Positions 39,458 through 49,076 of a DNA stretch of 64,000 nucleotides are shown here, piece by piece. Under the pieces are notes generated by a model, which did not search any database, had not been told where the DNA came from, and worked only from the letters and a program-made list of their open reading frames with translations. Position 1 is the stretch's first letter, and each line of letters starts with the position of its first letter. Source of the stretch: Nitrobacter sp. 62-23 (GTDB taxonomy: Bacteria; Pseudomonadota; Alphaproteobacteria; Rhizobiales; Xanthobacteraceae); NCBI RefSeq assembly GCF_001897285.1, contig NZ_MKSM01000128.1, forward strand, positions 1 to 64,000, given 5' to 3'. The translations under genes were made by a program, and so were the position numbers.

Positions 39458-39700
39458 GACTTGATCTCCGTGCTTTTTCGGCGCCCGCGCCTGAGAAAAC
39501 AATCCGCCCTCGAAACAATAGTTCCCTGTCGGGAGGTGGAGGTTTTTGCGGAACAAAACTGCGATAGCTGGCGCGGATCGCGGGTGCCGGGCAGGAAAAC
39601 CGATGCAAACCCGTCATCGTCCCTATATATCCACCCCATCCTGCTAAGAAGGCTCCCTTTCGCCGCCCCGCGGTGCCATCGTGGGGAGAAGACGATTCGC

Positions 39701-42250
39701 ATGACCGAGCCGAACAGACTGATTCGTGACGTTCCCGAGCACCGACCTGCCGCCGGTGGCATTGCCGCGCGCGCGCGGGCGGCGGCAGCACCGTCGTATC
39801 TTGCCGGGCTCAATCCGGAACAACGCGACGCGGTGGAAACACTGGACGGGCCTGTTCTGGTGCTGGCCGGTGCGGGCACCGGGAAGACCCGCGTGCTGAC
39901 GACCCGCATCGCGCATATCCTCAGCCAGGGCCGCGCTCGCCCCGGCGAAATCCTCTCGGTCACCTTCACCAACAAGGCCGCGCGCGAGATGAAGCAGCGG
40001 CTTGGCCAGATGCTCGGCCAAGCCGTGGAAGGCATGCCGTGGCTCGGCACCTTTCATTCCATCGGCGGCAGGATTCTGCGCGCACACGCGGAACTTGTGC
40101 AGCTCAAGTCCAATTTCACCATCCTCGATGTGGACGACCAGATCCGCCTGCTCAAACAGCTTCTGCAAGCCGACAACGTGGACGACAAGCGCTGGCCGGC
40201 GCGGATGCTCGCGGGATTGATCGACGGCTGGAAGAATCGCGGCCTGACGCCGGCCCAGGTGCCCTCGGGCGAAGCGGCCGTGTTCGGCAACGGTCGCGGC
40301 GGCAAGCTCTACGCCGCCTATCAGGCGCGGCTGAAAATCCTCAATGCCGCGGATTTCGGCGATCTGCTTCTGGAGAACATCCGCCTGTTCCGCGAACATC
40401 CGGATGTGGTGCGGCAATACCAGAACCGCTTCAAATTCATCCTCGTCGACGAGTATCAGGACACGAACGTCGCGCAATATCTGTGGCTGCGATTGCTGTC
40501 GCAAGCGCCGACACGCACTCCACTTCCCTCTCCCCTTGCGGGAGAGGGTGCTGAGCCGCAAAGCGGCGAAGCGGGTGAGGGGTCGCTGTCCGCAGCCAAT
40601 CACCCCTCACCCGGCTCGCTGCGCTCGCCACCCTCTCCCGCAAGGGGAGAGGGTTCGTCAGCACCGATCGAAACTCTGCGACAGAAAAACATCTGCTGCG
40701 TCGGCGACGACGACCAGTCGATCTACGGCTGGCGCGGCGCCGAGGTCGACAACATCCTGCGCTTCGAGCACGATTTTCCCGGCGCCAAGGTGATCCGTCT
40801 GGAGCGCAACTATCGCTCCACCGGTCATATTCTCGCCGCCGCCTCGCATCTGATCGCACATAACGAAGGCCGTCTTGGCAAGACGCTGCGCACCGAGGAC
40901 GTCGATGGCGAGAAGGTCACCGTCACGGGGTCCTGGGACTCCGAGGAGGAAGCCCGCGCCATCGGCGAGGAGATCGAACAGCTTCAGCGCGCCGGCGAGA
41001 AGCTGAACGAGATTGCGATTCTGGTGCGCGCCTCGTTCCAGATGCGCGAATTCGAAGACCGCTTCATCACGCTCGGCCTGTCCTATCGCGTCATCGGTGG
41101 CCCGCGCTTCTACGAACGCGCCGAAATCCGCGACGCGCTCGCCTATCTGCGCGTCATCAACTCCCCGGCCGACGATCTCGCCTTCGAGCGCATCGTCAAC
41201 GTGCCCAAACGCGGCCTGGGCGAGGCCACAGTGCAGATGCTGCACGAGATTGCCCGCAAGCGGCGCATCCCGCTCAGCGAGGCCGCCCGCGCCGTCGTCG
41301 AGACCGACGAGATGAAGCCGAAAGCGCGCGGCTCGCTGCGCGCCTTGCTCGACTGCTTCGATCGCTGGCGCGCGCAGCGCGACACCATGCGGCACACCGA
41401 GCTTGCCGAGATCGTGCTCGACGAAAGCGGTTACACCGAGATGTGGCAGAAGGACCGCTCGGCCGACGCCGCGGGCCGGCTGGAGAACCTGAAAGAACTG
41501 GTGCGCTCGATGGAGGAATTCGAGAACCTGCAGGGCTTTCTCGAACACATCTCGCTGGTGATGGATCGCGAAGGCGGCGCGGATGAGGATGCCGTCTCCC
41601 TCATGACACTGCATTCCGCCAAGGGACTCGAATTCGACAACGTCTTTCTGCCCGGCTGGGAGGAAGGACTGTTTCCGCATCAGCGCGCGCTGGATGAGCA
41701 GGGACGCGCCGGCCTCGAGGAAGAACGCCGGCTCGCCCATGTCGGCCTGACTCGGGCACGCCGTCGCGCAAAACTCTACTTCGCCACCAACCGGCGCATT
41801 CATGGCTCATGGTCGACGACGATCCCCTCACGCTTTCTCGACGAACTGCCCGCGCAAAATGTCGAGATCACGGAATCGAAGGGCGGCTCGGGCTGGGGCG
41901 GAACGGGCGGCTATGGCCCCTCGCGCTTCGACAATATGGAGTCCTTCGGCTCGAGCTATGCGACGCCCGGCTGGCAGCGCGCACAGGCCAACCGCGGCCG
42001 CGGCGGCTTCAACGAGGCCGGCGCGGCATATGCCGGCAGGTCGAATGCGAAGCGCGCACCGGTCACCATCGAAGGCGAACTGGTCGCCAAGTCCAGCGGC
42101 ACAACGTCCGCCTTTTCAACGGGCGACCGGGTCTTTCACCAGAAATTCGGCTACGGCAAGGTGACGCGGATCGACGGCAACAAGCTGACCATCGCCTTCG
42201 ACAAAGCCGGCGAAAAAAAGGTGGTCGATAGTTTCGTGGAGCGGGTGTAG
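39701..42250 (+). CDS. uvrD: UvrD/PcrA-like superfamily 1 DNA helicase with in-frame palindromic insert
   Basis: About 849 residues. Unwinds DNA 3' to 5' in nucleotide-excision and mismatch repair. Motif I LAGAGTGKTRVL (near 60), motif Ia VTFTNKAAREM, motif II LVDEYQDTN (near 249), motif III VGDDDQSIYGWRGAE, motif IV LERNYRST, motif V MTLHSAKGLEFDNVFLPG and motif VI LAHVGLTRARRRA are intact. Between motifs II and III (residues about 275-318) is a 128-bp repeat translated as a Pro/Gly/Ser-rich stretch. The C-terminus has the Tudor-like GDRVFHQKFGYGKVTRI. The ATG at 39701 follows GGGGAGAAG. Confidence 0.93.
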   Translation: MTEPNRLIRDVPEHRPAAGGIAARARAAAAPSYLAGLNPEQRDAVETLDGPVLVLAGAGTGKTRVLTTRIAHILSQGRARPGEILSVTFTNKAAREMKQRLGQMLGQAVEGMPWLGTFHSIGGRILRAHAELVQLKSNFTILDVDDQIRLLKQLLQADNVDDKRWPARMLAGLIDGWKNRGLTPAQVPSGEAAVFGNGRGGKLYAAYQARLKILNAADFGDLLLENIRLFREHPDVVRQYQNRFKFILVDEYQDTNVAQYLWLRLLSQAPTRTPLPSPLAGEGAEPQSGEAGEGSLSAANHPSPGSLRSPPSPARGEGSSAPIETLRQKNICCVGDDDQSIYGWRGAEVDNILRFEHDFPGAKVIRLERNYRSTGHILAAASHLIAHNEGRLGKTLRTEDVDGEKVTVTGSWDSEEEARAIGEEIEQLQRAGEKLNEIAILVRASFQMREFEDRFITLGLSYRVIGGPRFYERAEIRDALAYLRVINSPADDLAFERIVNVPKRGLGEATVQMLHEIARKRRIPLSEAARAVVETDEMKPKARGSLRALLDCFDRWRAQRDTMRHTELAEIVLDESGYTEMWQKDRSADAAGRLENLKELVRSMEEFENLQGFLEHISLVMDREGGADEDAVSLMTLHSAKGLEFDNVFLPGWEEGLFPHQRALDEQGRAGLEEERRLAHVGLTRARRRAKLYFATNRRIHGSWSTTIPSRFLDELPAQNVEITESKGGSGWGGTGGYGPSRFDNMESFGSSYATPGWQRAQANRGRGGFNEAGAAYAGRSNAKRAPVTIEGELVAKSSGTTSAFSTGDRVFHQKFGYGKVTRIDGNKLTIAFDKAGEKKVVDSFVERV
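40526..40653. repeat. Palindromic element inserted in frame within uvrD
   Basis: 128 bp with perfect 24-bp inverted ends that begin CCCTCTCCCCTTGCGGGAG; each end is itself an internal palindrome. The middle (GGTGAGGGGTCGC ... CCCCTCACCCGGC) is also partly inverted. The reading frame stays open. A close relative lies at 53864-54001. Confidence 0.93.
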
Positions 42251-42369
42251 CGATTGCGAAACAACACGCACGTTCCTATCTGTTGACCCGCGTTCTCCAT
42301 CGTCCTGCCATCGCGCCGCGATAACCAGTCTTCGTTCCTGTTCCGCCCGTTCACAGCGTGTCAGCCCGC

Positions 42370-43290
42370 ATGTCGCCTATTATTTCCGTTTCTGGCCTGT
42401 CGAAGACCTACGCCTCCGGGTTCACAGCGCTGAAATCGATCAATCTCGGCATCAAACCGGGCGAGATTTTCGCACTGCTTGGTCCCAACGGCGCGGGCAA
42501 GACGACGCTCATCAACATCATCTGCGGCATCGCGAACGCATCAAGCGGAGAGGTGCTGGTCGATGGCCACGACATCCGGCGCGACTATCGGACGACCCGC
42601 TCGCTGATCGGCCTCGTGCCGCAGGAACTGCACACCGACGCGTTCGAAACGGTCTGGGCCACGGTCAGTTTCAGCCGCGGGCTGTTCGGAAAGCCGAAGA
42701 ACCCGGCTCACATCGAGAAGGTTTTGAAGGACCTGTCGCTGTGGGACAAGAAGGACAGCAAGATCGTCACGCTGTCCGGCGGCATGAAGCGGCGCGTGAT
42801 GATTGCGAAGGCGCTGTCGCACGAGCCGCAGATCCTGTTTCTCGACGAGCCGACCGCGGGCGTCGATGTCGAACTGCGCAAAGCGATGTGGGACGTGGTG
42901 CGAACGCTGCGGGCTTCGGGCGTCACGATTATTCTGACAACGCATTACATCGAAGAGGCCGAAGAGATGGCCGATCGCGTCGGCGTCATCAACAGGGGAG
43001 AAATCATCCTGGTCGAGGAAAAGGCCGCATTGATGCAGAAGCTCGGCCAAAAGCGGCTGAAACTGCATCTTCAGGGCAAGATCGACGCCGTGCCGACGCC
43101 GTTGGCGGCTTACAACCTCGAGCTTGCGGGAGACGGCACCGAGTTGATCTATACCTACGACACCCGAAGCGAGCATACCGGAATCACCAGCCTGCTGAGC
43201 GACCTCCGGGCCGCCGGCATCAGGTTTTCCGACCTCGACACCACCCAGAGTTCGCTGGAAGAAATCTTCGTCAGCCTGGTGAGGGCCTGA
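42370..43290 (+). CDS. ABC-2 exporter ATPase (YadG/NodI type)
   Basis: About 306 residues. Walker [17 protein letters not shown] near residue 40, signature [18 protein letters not shown], Walker [18 protein letters not shown], and H-loop [16 protein letters not shown]. The tail has the C-terminal extension usual for the DrrA/CcmA branch. Works with the permease encoded 1 bp downstream. The ATG at 42370 is chosen; a GTG at 42358 in frame is also possible, and neither has a strong ribosome site. Confidence 0.9.
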   Translation: MSPIISVSGLSKTYASGFTALKSINLGIKPGEIFALLGPNGAGKTTLINIICGIANASSGEVLVDGHDIRRDYRTTRSLIGLVPQELHTDAFETVWATVSFSRGLFGKPKNPAHIEKVLKDLSLWDKKDSKIVTLSGGMKRRVMIAKALSHEPQILFLDEPTAGVDVELRKAMWDVVRTLRASGVTIILTTHYIEEAEEMADRVGVINRGEIILVEEKAALMQKLGQKRLKLHLQGKIDAVPTPLAAYNLELAGDGTELIYTYDTRSEHTGITSLLSDLRAAGIRFSDLDTTQSSLEEIFVSLVRA

Positions 43291-43291
43291 C

Positions 43292-44053
43292 ATGAACTTC
43301 GAGGCCGTGAAAGCAATCTACCGTTTTGAGATGGCGCGAACCTGGCGCACACTGCTGCAAAGCATCGTCTCTCCGGTGGTGTCGACCTCGCTCTATTTCG
43401 TGGTGTTCGGGGCGGCGATCGGCTCGCGCATCACAGAAGTCGAAGGCGTCAGCTACGGCACCTTCATCGTGCCGGGGCTGGTGATGCTGTCGGTGCTGAC
43501 GCAAAGCATCACCAATGCATCGTTCGGCATCTATTTCCCGAAGTTCATCGGCACCATCTACGAGATCCTGTCAGCGCCGGTATCCTATTTCGAAATCGTG
43601 CTGGGCTATGTCGGAGCGGCCGCGACCAAGTCGATCATCCTCGGCCTGATTATCCTGGCGACCGCGGGCCTGTTCGTGCCGCTGCACATCCAGCATCCGG
43701 TATGGATGCTGTTGTTCCTGGTGCTCACCTCAGTGACCTTCAGCCTTTTCGGTTTCATCATCGGCATCTGGGCCGACGGTTTCGAGAAGCTACAAATGAT
43801 TCCAATGCTGATCATCACGCCGCTGACATTCCTCGGCGGCAGCTTCTATTCAATCGGCATGCTGCCGCAAAGCTGGCAGACGGTCGCGCTGTTCAATCCG
43901 GTCGTTTATCTCATCAGCGGCTTCCGCTGGAGTTTCTACGAGATCGCCGACGTCAGCCTGTCCGTCAGCATGGGCATGACGCTGAGTTTTCTCGTGATCT
44001 GCATGACGGTTGTGTGGTGGATTTTCAAATCCGGCTATCGGCTGAAAAGCTGA
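43292..44053 (+). CDS. ABC-2 type exporter permease (YadH/NodJ type)
   Basis: 253 residues, about six membrane helices. [20 protein letters not shown] at the N-terminus, [20 protein letters not shown], and the signature [16 protein letters not shown] near residue 185 define the ABC-2 family. The pair resembles YadGH. Substrate unknown (drug, lipid or glycan). Confidence 0.92.
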   Translation: MNFEAVKAIYRFEMARTWRTLLQSIVSPVVSTSLYFVVFGAAIGSRITEVEGVSYGTFIVPGLVMLSVLTQSITNASFGIYFPKFIGTIYEILSAPVSYFEIVLGYVGAAATKSIILGLIILATAGLFVPLHIQHPVWMLLFLVLTSVTFSLFGFIIGIWADGFEKLQMIPMLIITPLTFLGGSFYSIGMLPQSWQTVALFNPVVYLISGFRWSFYEIADVSLSVSMGMTLSFLVICMTVVWWIFKSGYRLKS

Positions 44054-44128
44054 GCCACGCTTGATGCGGATCACAAAGGGCGCGGCCCGGTTGCTCCCGG
44101 ACCGCCCGCCTTGCGTTGCAGGACGTAT

Positions 44129-44464
44129 TTATCGGCGGTAGCAGTGATAATGCCCATGCTTCCAGTAACCGCGGCATCGATGGTGGTGGTGATGATCTGG
44201 GATGCCGAGCACGCCCTTGACGCCACCGACCGCACCGCCGACGCCGGCGCCGATTGCGCCGCCGATCGCACCGCCGACCGGACCAGCCGCACGACTGCCT
44301 TCACGCGCACCCTGGTTCGCGCCACGCTCCATGCCGCCAAACACGCCTTGTGCGTGCGCCAGATGCGGAATGGAAACGAGGGCCAGCGCGGCGGCCGCGG
44401 CCACCGCCGCGAACTGAATCCGGATAGAAGCTGTCATCGGCAATGCTGCGATTCTGGTCTTCAT
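44129..44464 (-). CDS. Secreted small protein: glycine-zipper plus His-rich tail
   Basis: 111 residues. Signal-like N-terminus (FAAVAAAAALALVSIPHLAHA), then GPVGGAIGGAIGAGVGGAVGGV, a run of Gly/Ala-x3 spacing, and a tail with DHHHHHRCRGYWKHGHYHC. The zipper suggests membrane or lipid association; five His in a row plus Cys and further His suggest metal binding. Function unknown. An in-frame ATG at 44437 is an alternative start. Confidence 0.65.
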   Translation of the reverse strand: MKTRIAALPMTASIRIQFAAVAAAAALALVSIPHLAHAQGVFGGMERGANQGAREGSRAAGPVGGAIGGAIGAGVGGAVGGVKGVLGIPDHHHHHRCRGYWKHGHYHCYRR

Positions 44465-44746
44465 GTGTGCCTACATCCTCTGCTGGTTCGGCCGCGAACG
44501 GGCCATGATCAAAACGGATCGGGATGAATATAACGCAATCGTGTTCCAAAAGTTCCGAACCGCGGGGGTGGCGGTCGCTTGCTGCCGAACTCCTTGTCCA
44601 TAGGGCTTTTTGATTTTCGCGCGCTGTCTCGGCCCTGGTTATGCCGTTTCGACATTTAACGATGACGAAATCCGCTACTGGAAGCAGAACCGTTTTGAGC
44701 GCATATAAGAGACGGGGATTTCAGGCTGCATCCGAGGCCCAGGTAC

Positions 44747-45559
44747 ATGCGTATGTTTTGTATTCCCGTCGCCGGTCTGCTGCTTCTTGGCGCGGTCAGC
44801 GTGGCGCAGGCGAAGGTGTCGATCCTTGTCGACAAGGACAATCAGAAAATGACCGTCTCCGTCGATGGCGTCGAGCGCTATCATTGGCCGGTGTCGAGCG
44901 GAAATCCGTCTCACGAAACCCCGAACGGCCGCTTCCAGACCTTCCGCATGGAAGCCGACCATTTCTCCAAGGAGTTCGACGACGCGCCGATGCCGCACTC
45001 GATCTTCTTCACCAAGGCCGGTCATGCCATCCACGGCACGTTTTCCGAAGGCAGTCTCGGCAGTCCCGTCTCGCATGGCTGTGTGCGCATCTCGCGCGCC
45101 AATGCATCGACCCTCTATGCGCTGGTCCGGAAAGAAGGCGTCCTCAATACAACCGTCACGCTGACCGGATCGTCCCGTGTCGCGCTGGCGCGCAATCCCC
45201 GTGGCAAGCGCAAAACCGATGTCGCCCGCCATAATCCGCCGGCGGACGATCAGTCTTATGACAATGCCGGAAATCCGATCGAACTGACGCCGGGACAGAT
45301 TGCGCCAACTCAGCAGCCGCAGGCCGCCATTCGCGGCGACGACGGCTATATCTACCCGGCCGACGGCAGTTCCAGCGATCAGCGCTATCCTGCGCCGCGC
45401 AGTTCTCGCCGTCTCCGCGATGCGCAGAACGTTCCCCGGCGGCAGCAATATTACTACAGCGATCAAGCCGATTACGGTTATGCGCAGCCCTATCCGCCGC
45501 AGGTTTACGCGCCGCAGCCCTATCGGCCTCGCGGCCTTTTCACGGACTTCGGCGACTGA
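44747..45559 (+). CDS. L,D-transpeptidase (YkuD domain)
   Basis: 270 residues. Signal peptide (FCIPVAGLLLLGAVSVAQA), then a YkuD domain with HAIHGTFS (His about 96) and SPVSHGCVRIS (His 110, Cys 112), the catalytic motif HX14-17[S/T]HGChN. It makes 3-3 cross-links or attaches proteins to peptidoglycan in the periplasm. The C-terminal third is Pro/Gln/Tyr-rich and low-complexity. Upstream 44465-44746 has no gene. Confidence 0.92.
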   Translation: MRMFCIPVAGLLLLGAVSVAQAKVSILVDKDNQKMTVSVDGVERYHWPVSSGNPSHETPNGRFQTFRMEADHFSKEFDDAPMPHSIFFTKAGHAIHGTFSEGSLGSPVSHGCVRISRANASTLYALVRKEGVLNTTVTLTGSSRVALARNPRGKRKTDVARHNPPADDQSYDNAGNPIELTPGQIAPTQQPQAAIRGDDGYIYPADGSSSDQRYPAPRSSRRLRDAQNVPRRQQYYYSDQADYGYAQPYPPQVYAPQPYRPRGLFTDFGD

Positions 45560-45597
45560 CCGACGAGACGACGTCCCCGTAGCAGTCGAAGCGGATC

Positions 45598-47205
45598 ATG
45601 CCGGACACCGACGTCGTCATCATCGGCGCAGGCCATAACGGGCTCACCTGCGCGGCCTATCTTGCGATGGCCGGACTGCGGGTCAGGATCGTGGAACGGC
45701 GCAAGGTGGTGGGCGGCGCTGCGGTGACCGAGGAATTTCATCCCGGATTCCGCAATTCGGTCGCGGCTTACACTGTCAGCCTGCTCAATCCGAAGGTCAT
45801 CGCCGACTTGCGGCTGCACGACCACGGCCTGCGGATCGTCGAACGCCGCGCCCAGAACTTTTTGCCCGCGCCCGACGGTCGGTACCTCCTCACCGGCGAA
45901 GGCCGCACCGCGGCCTCGGTCGCCCGCCTGAGCCAACGGGACGCGGTCGCGATCGGCGAATTCATGCGCGAACTGGACGAAATCGCCGACGTGATCCGGC
46001 AGTTCGTGCTGCGCGCTCCGCCCAACCTTGTTGAAGGGTTCAGCATCAACACCGCGCATGAGTTCGTCAATGCCGTCGGCACGGCGGGCATCCTGCGCGG
46101 CCTGTCGCTGGAGCAGCAGCGCAACCTGCTCGACCTGTTTGCGCGATCGGCCGGGGACATGCTCGACGAGCGCTTCGAAACCGATCTGGTCAAGGCGCTG
46201 TTCGGCTTCGACGCCATCGTCGGCAACTATGCGAGCCCCTACGCGGCAGGCTCTGCCTATGTGATGCTGCACCATGCTTTCGGAGAGGTGAACGGCAAGA
46301 AGGGGGTCTGGGGTCACGCAATCGGCGGCATGGGCGCGATCACCCAGGCCATGGCAGCGGCCGCCCGTGCGCATGGCGCCGAGATTGAAACCGGAGTCGG
46401 CGTCAGCGAAGTCGTTGTCGAGCGCGGCCGCGCGGCGGGCGTGATCCTCGACGACGGACGAACGATCCGTGCAAGATATGTCGCGGCAAACGTCAACCCG
46501 AAGCTGCTCTATACCCGGCTATTGCCCGCCGGCTCCCTGTCTCCCGCCTTCTTCAACCGCATCAAGAACTGGCGCAATGGCTCCGGAACGTTCCGGATGA
46601 ACGTGGCGCTCTCCGCCCTGCCCTCGTTCTCCGCGTTGCCGGGCAAGGGCGACCATCTCAGCGCCGGCATCATCATCGCGCCCGGCCTCGGCTACATGGA
46701 CCGCGCCTGGGAGGATGCGCGCCGGTTCGGCTGGAGCCGCGAACCGGTAGTGGAGGTTCTGATCCCATCCGTGATCGATGATTCACTCGCCCCGTCCGGC
46801 CGCCATGTCGCGAGCCTGTTCTGCCAGCATGTCGCGCCGCAATTGCCTGACGGCGCGTCCTGGGACGATTGCCGCGACCAGGTCGCCGACCTCATGATCG
46901 CAACCGTCGATCGCTACGCGCCGGGCTTTGCCGCCAGCGTGATCGGCCGGCAGATCCTGTCACCGCTCGACCTCGAACGCGAATTCGGACTGCTGGGCGG
47001 CGACATTTTCCACGGCGCGCTGGCGCTGAACCAGTTGTTCTCCGCCCGTCCGATGCTGGGGCACGCCGACTACCGGGGACCGCTGAAGGGTCTCTATCAT
47101 TGCGGCTCCGGCGCGCATCCCGGCGGCGGCGTCACCGGCGCGCCCGGCCATAACGCAGCGCGCACGATCCTGCGCGATCACCGGGCGCCGTTCGCTCGCC
47201 GGTGA
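45598..47205 (+). CDS. FAD-dependent oxidoreductase, PYROXD2 / phytoene-desaturase-like
   Basis: 535 residues. FAD fold VVIIGAGHNGLTCAAYLAMA (about 6-25), VVGGAAVTEEFHPGFRNS, a long body, and the C-terminal FAD motif GLYHCGSGAHPGGGVTGAPG. This family resembles carotenoid desaturases but most members are of unknown role. No carotenoid genes are near, so a carotenoid function is not claimed. Confidence 0.88.
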   Translation: MPDTDVVIIGAGHNGLTCAAYLAMAGLRVRIVERRKVVGGAAVTEEFHPGFRNSVAAYTVSLLNPKVIADLRLHDHGLRIVERRAQNFLPAPDGRYLLTGEGRTAASVARLSQRDAVAIGEFMRELDEIADVIRQFVLRAPPNLVEGFSINTAHEFVNAVGTAGILRGLSLEQQRNLLDLFARSAGDMLDERFETDLVKALFGFDAIVGNYASPYAAGSAYVMLHHAFGEVNGKKGVWGHAIGGMGAITQAMAAAARAHGAEIETGVGVSEVVVERGRAAGVILDDGRTIRARYVAANVNPKLLYTRLLPAGSLSPAFFNRIKNWRNGSGTFRMNVALSALPSFSALPGKGDHLSAGIIIAPGLGYMDRAWEDARRFGWSREPVVEVLIPSVIDDSLAPSGRHVASLFCQHVAPQLPDGASWDDCRDQVADLMIATVDRYAPGFAASVIGRQILSPLDLEREFGLLGGDIFHGALALNQLFSARPMLGHADYRGPLKGLYHCGSGAHPGGGVTGAPGHNAARTILRDHRAPFARR

Positions 47206-47209
47206 CGGC

Positions 47210-47356
47210 TCAAGCAACCAACAGTGCGTAAATGAATACCGCCGGCGTCAGCCCGAGCACGATGGCGCTGACAACAAACGCCCATATGATGTCCTCGGCC
47301 GCGATCCCGGACATTCCTTCCGCCGGTTCGACCTCGCCGATGTTTTGCGATTCCAT
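47210..47356 (-). CDS. Small single-span membrane protein, unknown
   Basis: 48 residues from the ATG at 47356: acidic start (MESQNIGEVEPAEGM) then a hydrophobic helix DIIWAFVVSAIVLGLTPAVF. A GGGGGC lies 4-9 bases upstream. A TTG at 47398 could extend it by 14 residues. Convergent with the flavoprotein gene, 4 bp apart. I do not recognise the family. Confidence 0.5.
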   Translation of the reverse strand: MESQNIGEVEPAEGMSGIAAEDIIWAFVVSAIVLGLTPAVFIYALLVA

Positions 47357-47562
47357 GACGCCCCCGCGTTCTGCCTGGGAAGCATCGATATCGGTCAACC
47401 TCTAAAAAACTTCGCCGCGATTTCGCTGTGATTTGGACACAGGAGTTACCGGGGATTAACCCTCGCGGGCACCCGTGCAATTCGCGGCAACTCGTCGCTC
47501 CCGTCTGCTGACAAGGCCGTCGAAATCCCACGCAAAACTTGATATCAGGCCATGGACAAGTC

Positions 47563-47594
47563 TGTGGATACACCTGTGGAAAAACTGTGGAAAA
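47563..47594. promoter_or_regulatory. Three DnaA-box-like sites in phase
   Basis: TGTGGATAC (47563), TGTGGAAAA (47575) and TGTGGAAAA (47586) each match the reversed DnaA box TGTGGATAA at 8 of 9 bases, in the same orientation and 11-12 bp apart, about one helical turn. They lie in the gene-free stretch 47399-47816. No origin genes are adjacent, so they may be chance or a DnaA-controlled site. Confidence 0.35.
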
Positions 47595-47693
47595 CGATCC
47601 CGGAAAGCGTGCAACGGCCGTTCGGATTTGCTGGAGGACACAGTGATCGTCCGGAGTATTCCGGCATCGGACCGACCAGGAGCAGAACTTTAT

Positions 47694-47755
47694 GATTTTG
47701 ATTTGACGCGTTTTCTTCACGCCAAGCGGTATCCACGCCGTTCGAAAACGCTATA
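47694..47755. repeat. Block A repeat, copy 2
   Basis: GATTTTGATTTGACGCGTTT to TTCGAAAACGCTATA, with a few changes (GCCAAGCGG for GCGAACCGG). The DNA just before it lacks a strong hairpin, unlike the other copies. Confidence 0.85.
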
Positions 47756-47816
47756 AGTTTCGCATTTGCACCAAAGCAAATATTGGGCAAAGGCAGGCAA
47801 ATAACCGGGGGTCTAT

Positions 47817-48101
47817 GTGCTGCAAATTCTTGGCCGGGTCTTTCTCACGATCGTTATCCCGATAATCGGAGGTTACCTCGGCACATCATTGAACACCTTC
47901 GACATTTACCTGCTCCTGGCCACGTCATGGTCGTTCTGGGCCTACGCGCAACCGGGGCCCCGGGAGCTTTGGCAAACGGGTGGCTGGGCCGGTGTTCTGA
48001 AAGGCTGGCTTCTGATGGCCATCGCCATTCTCATGGTGGCCGGACCGGCCTATGGCGTCGGCTATCTCATCGCCAGGGCCTGGAGCACGACCGGATCCTG
48101 A
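47817..48101 (+). CDS. Small membrane protein, unknown
   Basis: 94 residues from a GTG at 47817. Hydrophobic segments near 3-22 (QILGRVFLTIVIPIIGGYLG), 30-45 and 62-85. No family recognised. Overlaps no neighbour; it ends 21 bases before prmA, so the two may be cotranscribed. The start codon is tentative. Confidence 0.55.
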   Translation: MLQILGRVFLTIVIPIIGGYLGTSLNTFDIYLLLATSWSFWAYAQPGPRELWQTGGWAGVLKGWLLMAIAILMVAGPAYGVGYLIARAWSTTGS

Positions 48102-48122
48102 ACTCCTGTCCGTCGGACTTCC

Positions 48123-49019
48123 ATGACCAACACCGTCACGCCGGCGACCAGTCGCGCCACCTTCGCCATCGGCGAGGAGCAGGTCGCGCGGCGGGTGGTC
48201 GACCTCCTGACCGAGACACTGGACGACGGCGAACTTGCGATCGCCGCATTTGAACACAGCGACGGGCGCTGGGGCGTTTCGATGCACTTCGCCGCCCCGC
48301 CCGATGAAGAGCGAATTCGCGCGCAGATCACATTGGTCGCCGGCGATGCGGTCGCCCAAACCGTCGTCTTCGATACCATCGCCGCCAGGGACTGGGTCGA
48401 GGCCAGCCTCGAAGGACTGGCGCCCGTCCCGGCCGGCCGCTTCGTCGTCCACGGCCGCCATGACCGCGCGCGCGTCCCGCCAAACAAACTCGGCATCGAG
48501 ATCGAGGCCGCGCTGGCATTCGGTACCGGTCACCATGGCACGACCCGCGGCTGCCTGCTGCTGCTCGATCAGGTGCTGCGCAGCAAGATGCCGCGGCGGG
48601 TTCTCGATCTCGGCGCCGGCACCGGCGTCCTCGCCATCGCCGCGGCGAAGGCGCTGCGTCGGAAGGTGCTGGCCAGCGACATCGACCCGCGTTCAGCGAT
48701 CGTGGCGAAAGAGAACGCCGCGCTGAACGGCGTCGGCGATCTTGTGGAGTCGATCTGCGCGACCGGCTTTTCAGCACCGCTGTTTCGCGCCCGCGCGCCG
48801 TTCGATCTGGTGCTGGCGAATATTCTGGCCAATCCGCTGCGGCAGATGGCGCCGGTTATGGCAACCCACCTTGCGTCCGAGGCCATGGTGATTTTGTCGG
48901 GGCTGCTGCCGCATCAGACCCGCGGCGTGATCGCGGCCTATCGCGCGCAGGGGCTCGTTCTGATCCGGCAGATGCGGATCGACGGATGGTGCAGCCTGCT
49001 GATGCAGAATAGAAGGTAA
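48123..49019 (+). CDS. prmA: Ribosomal protein L11 methyltransferase
   Basis: 298 residues. SAM-dependent methylation of ribosomal protein L11. N-terminal L11-binding region, then the class I methyltransferase core: AFGTGHHGTTRGCL (the PrmA AFGTGxHxTT motif), LDLGAGTGVLAIAAAKAL, ASDIDPRSAIVAKENA, and DLVLANILANPL (NPPY-like region). Complete. Confidence 0.93.
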   Translation: MTNTVTPATSRATFAIGEEQVARRVVDLLTETLDDGELAIAAFEHSDGRWGVSMHFAAPPDEERIRAQITLVAGDAVAQTVVFDTIAARDWVEASLEGLAPVPAGRFVVHGRHDRARVPPNKLGIEIEAALAFGTGHHGTTRGCLLLLDQVLRSKMPRRVLDLGAGTGVLAIAAAKALRRKVLASDIDPRSAIVAKENAALNGVGDLVESICATGFSAPLFRARAPFDLVLANILANPLRQMAPVMATHLASEAMVILSGLLPHQTRGVIAAYRAQGLVLIRQMRIDGWCSLLMQNRR

Positions 49020-49076
49020 CGCTTGCCCTGCTCCGCCGTTGCGGCCGCCATCCCGGAATTCTAGAATACTCGCGTA

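Noticed and set aside
45598..47205. Carotenoid phytoene desaturase
   Set aside because: Family likeness only; no other carotenoid genes nearby and the C-terminal motif fits the PYROXD2-like group.
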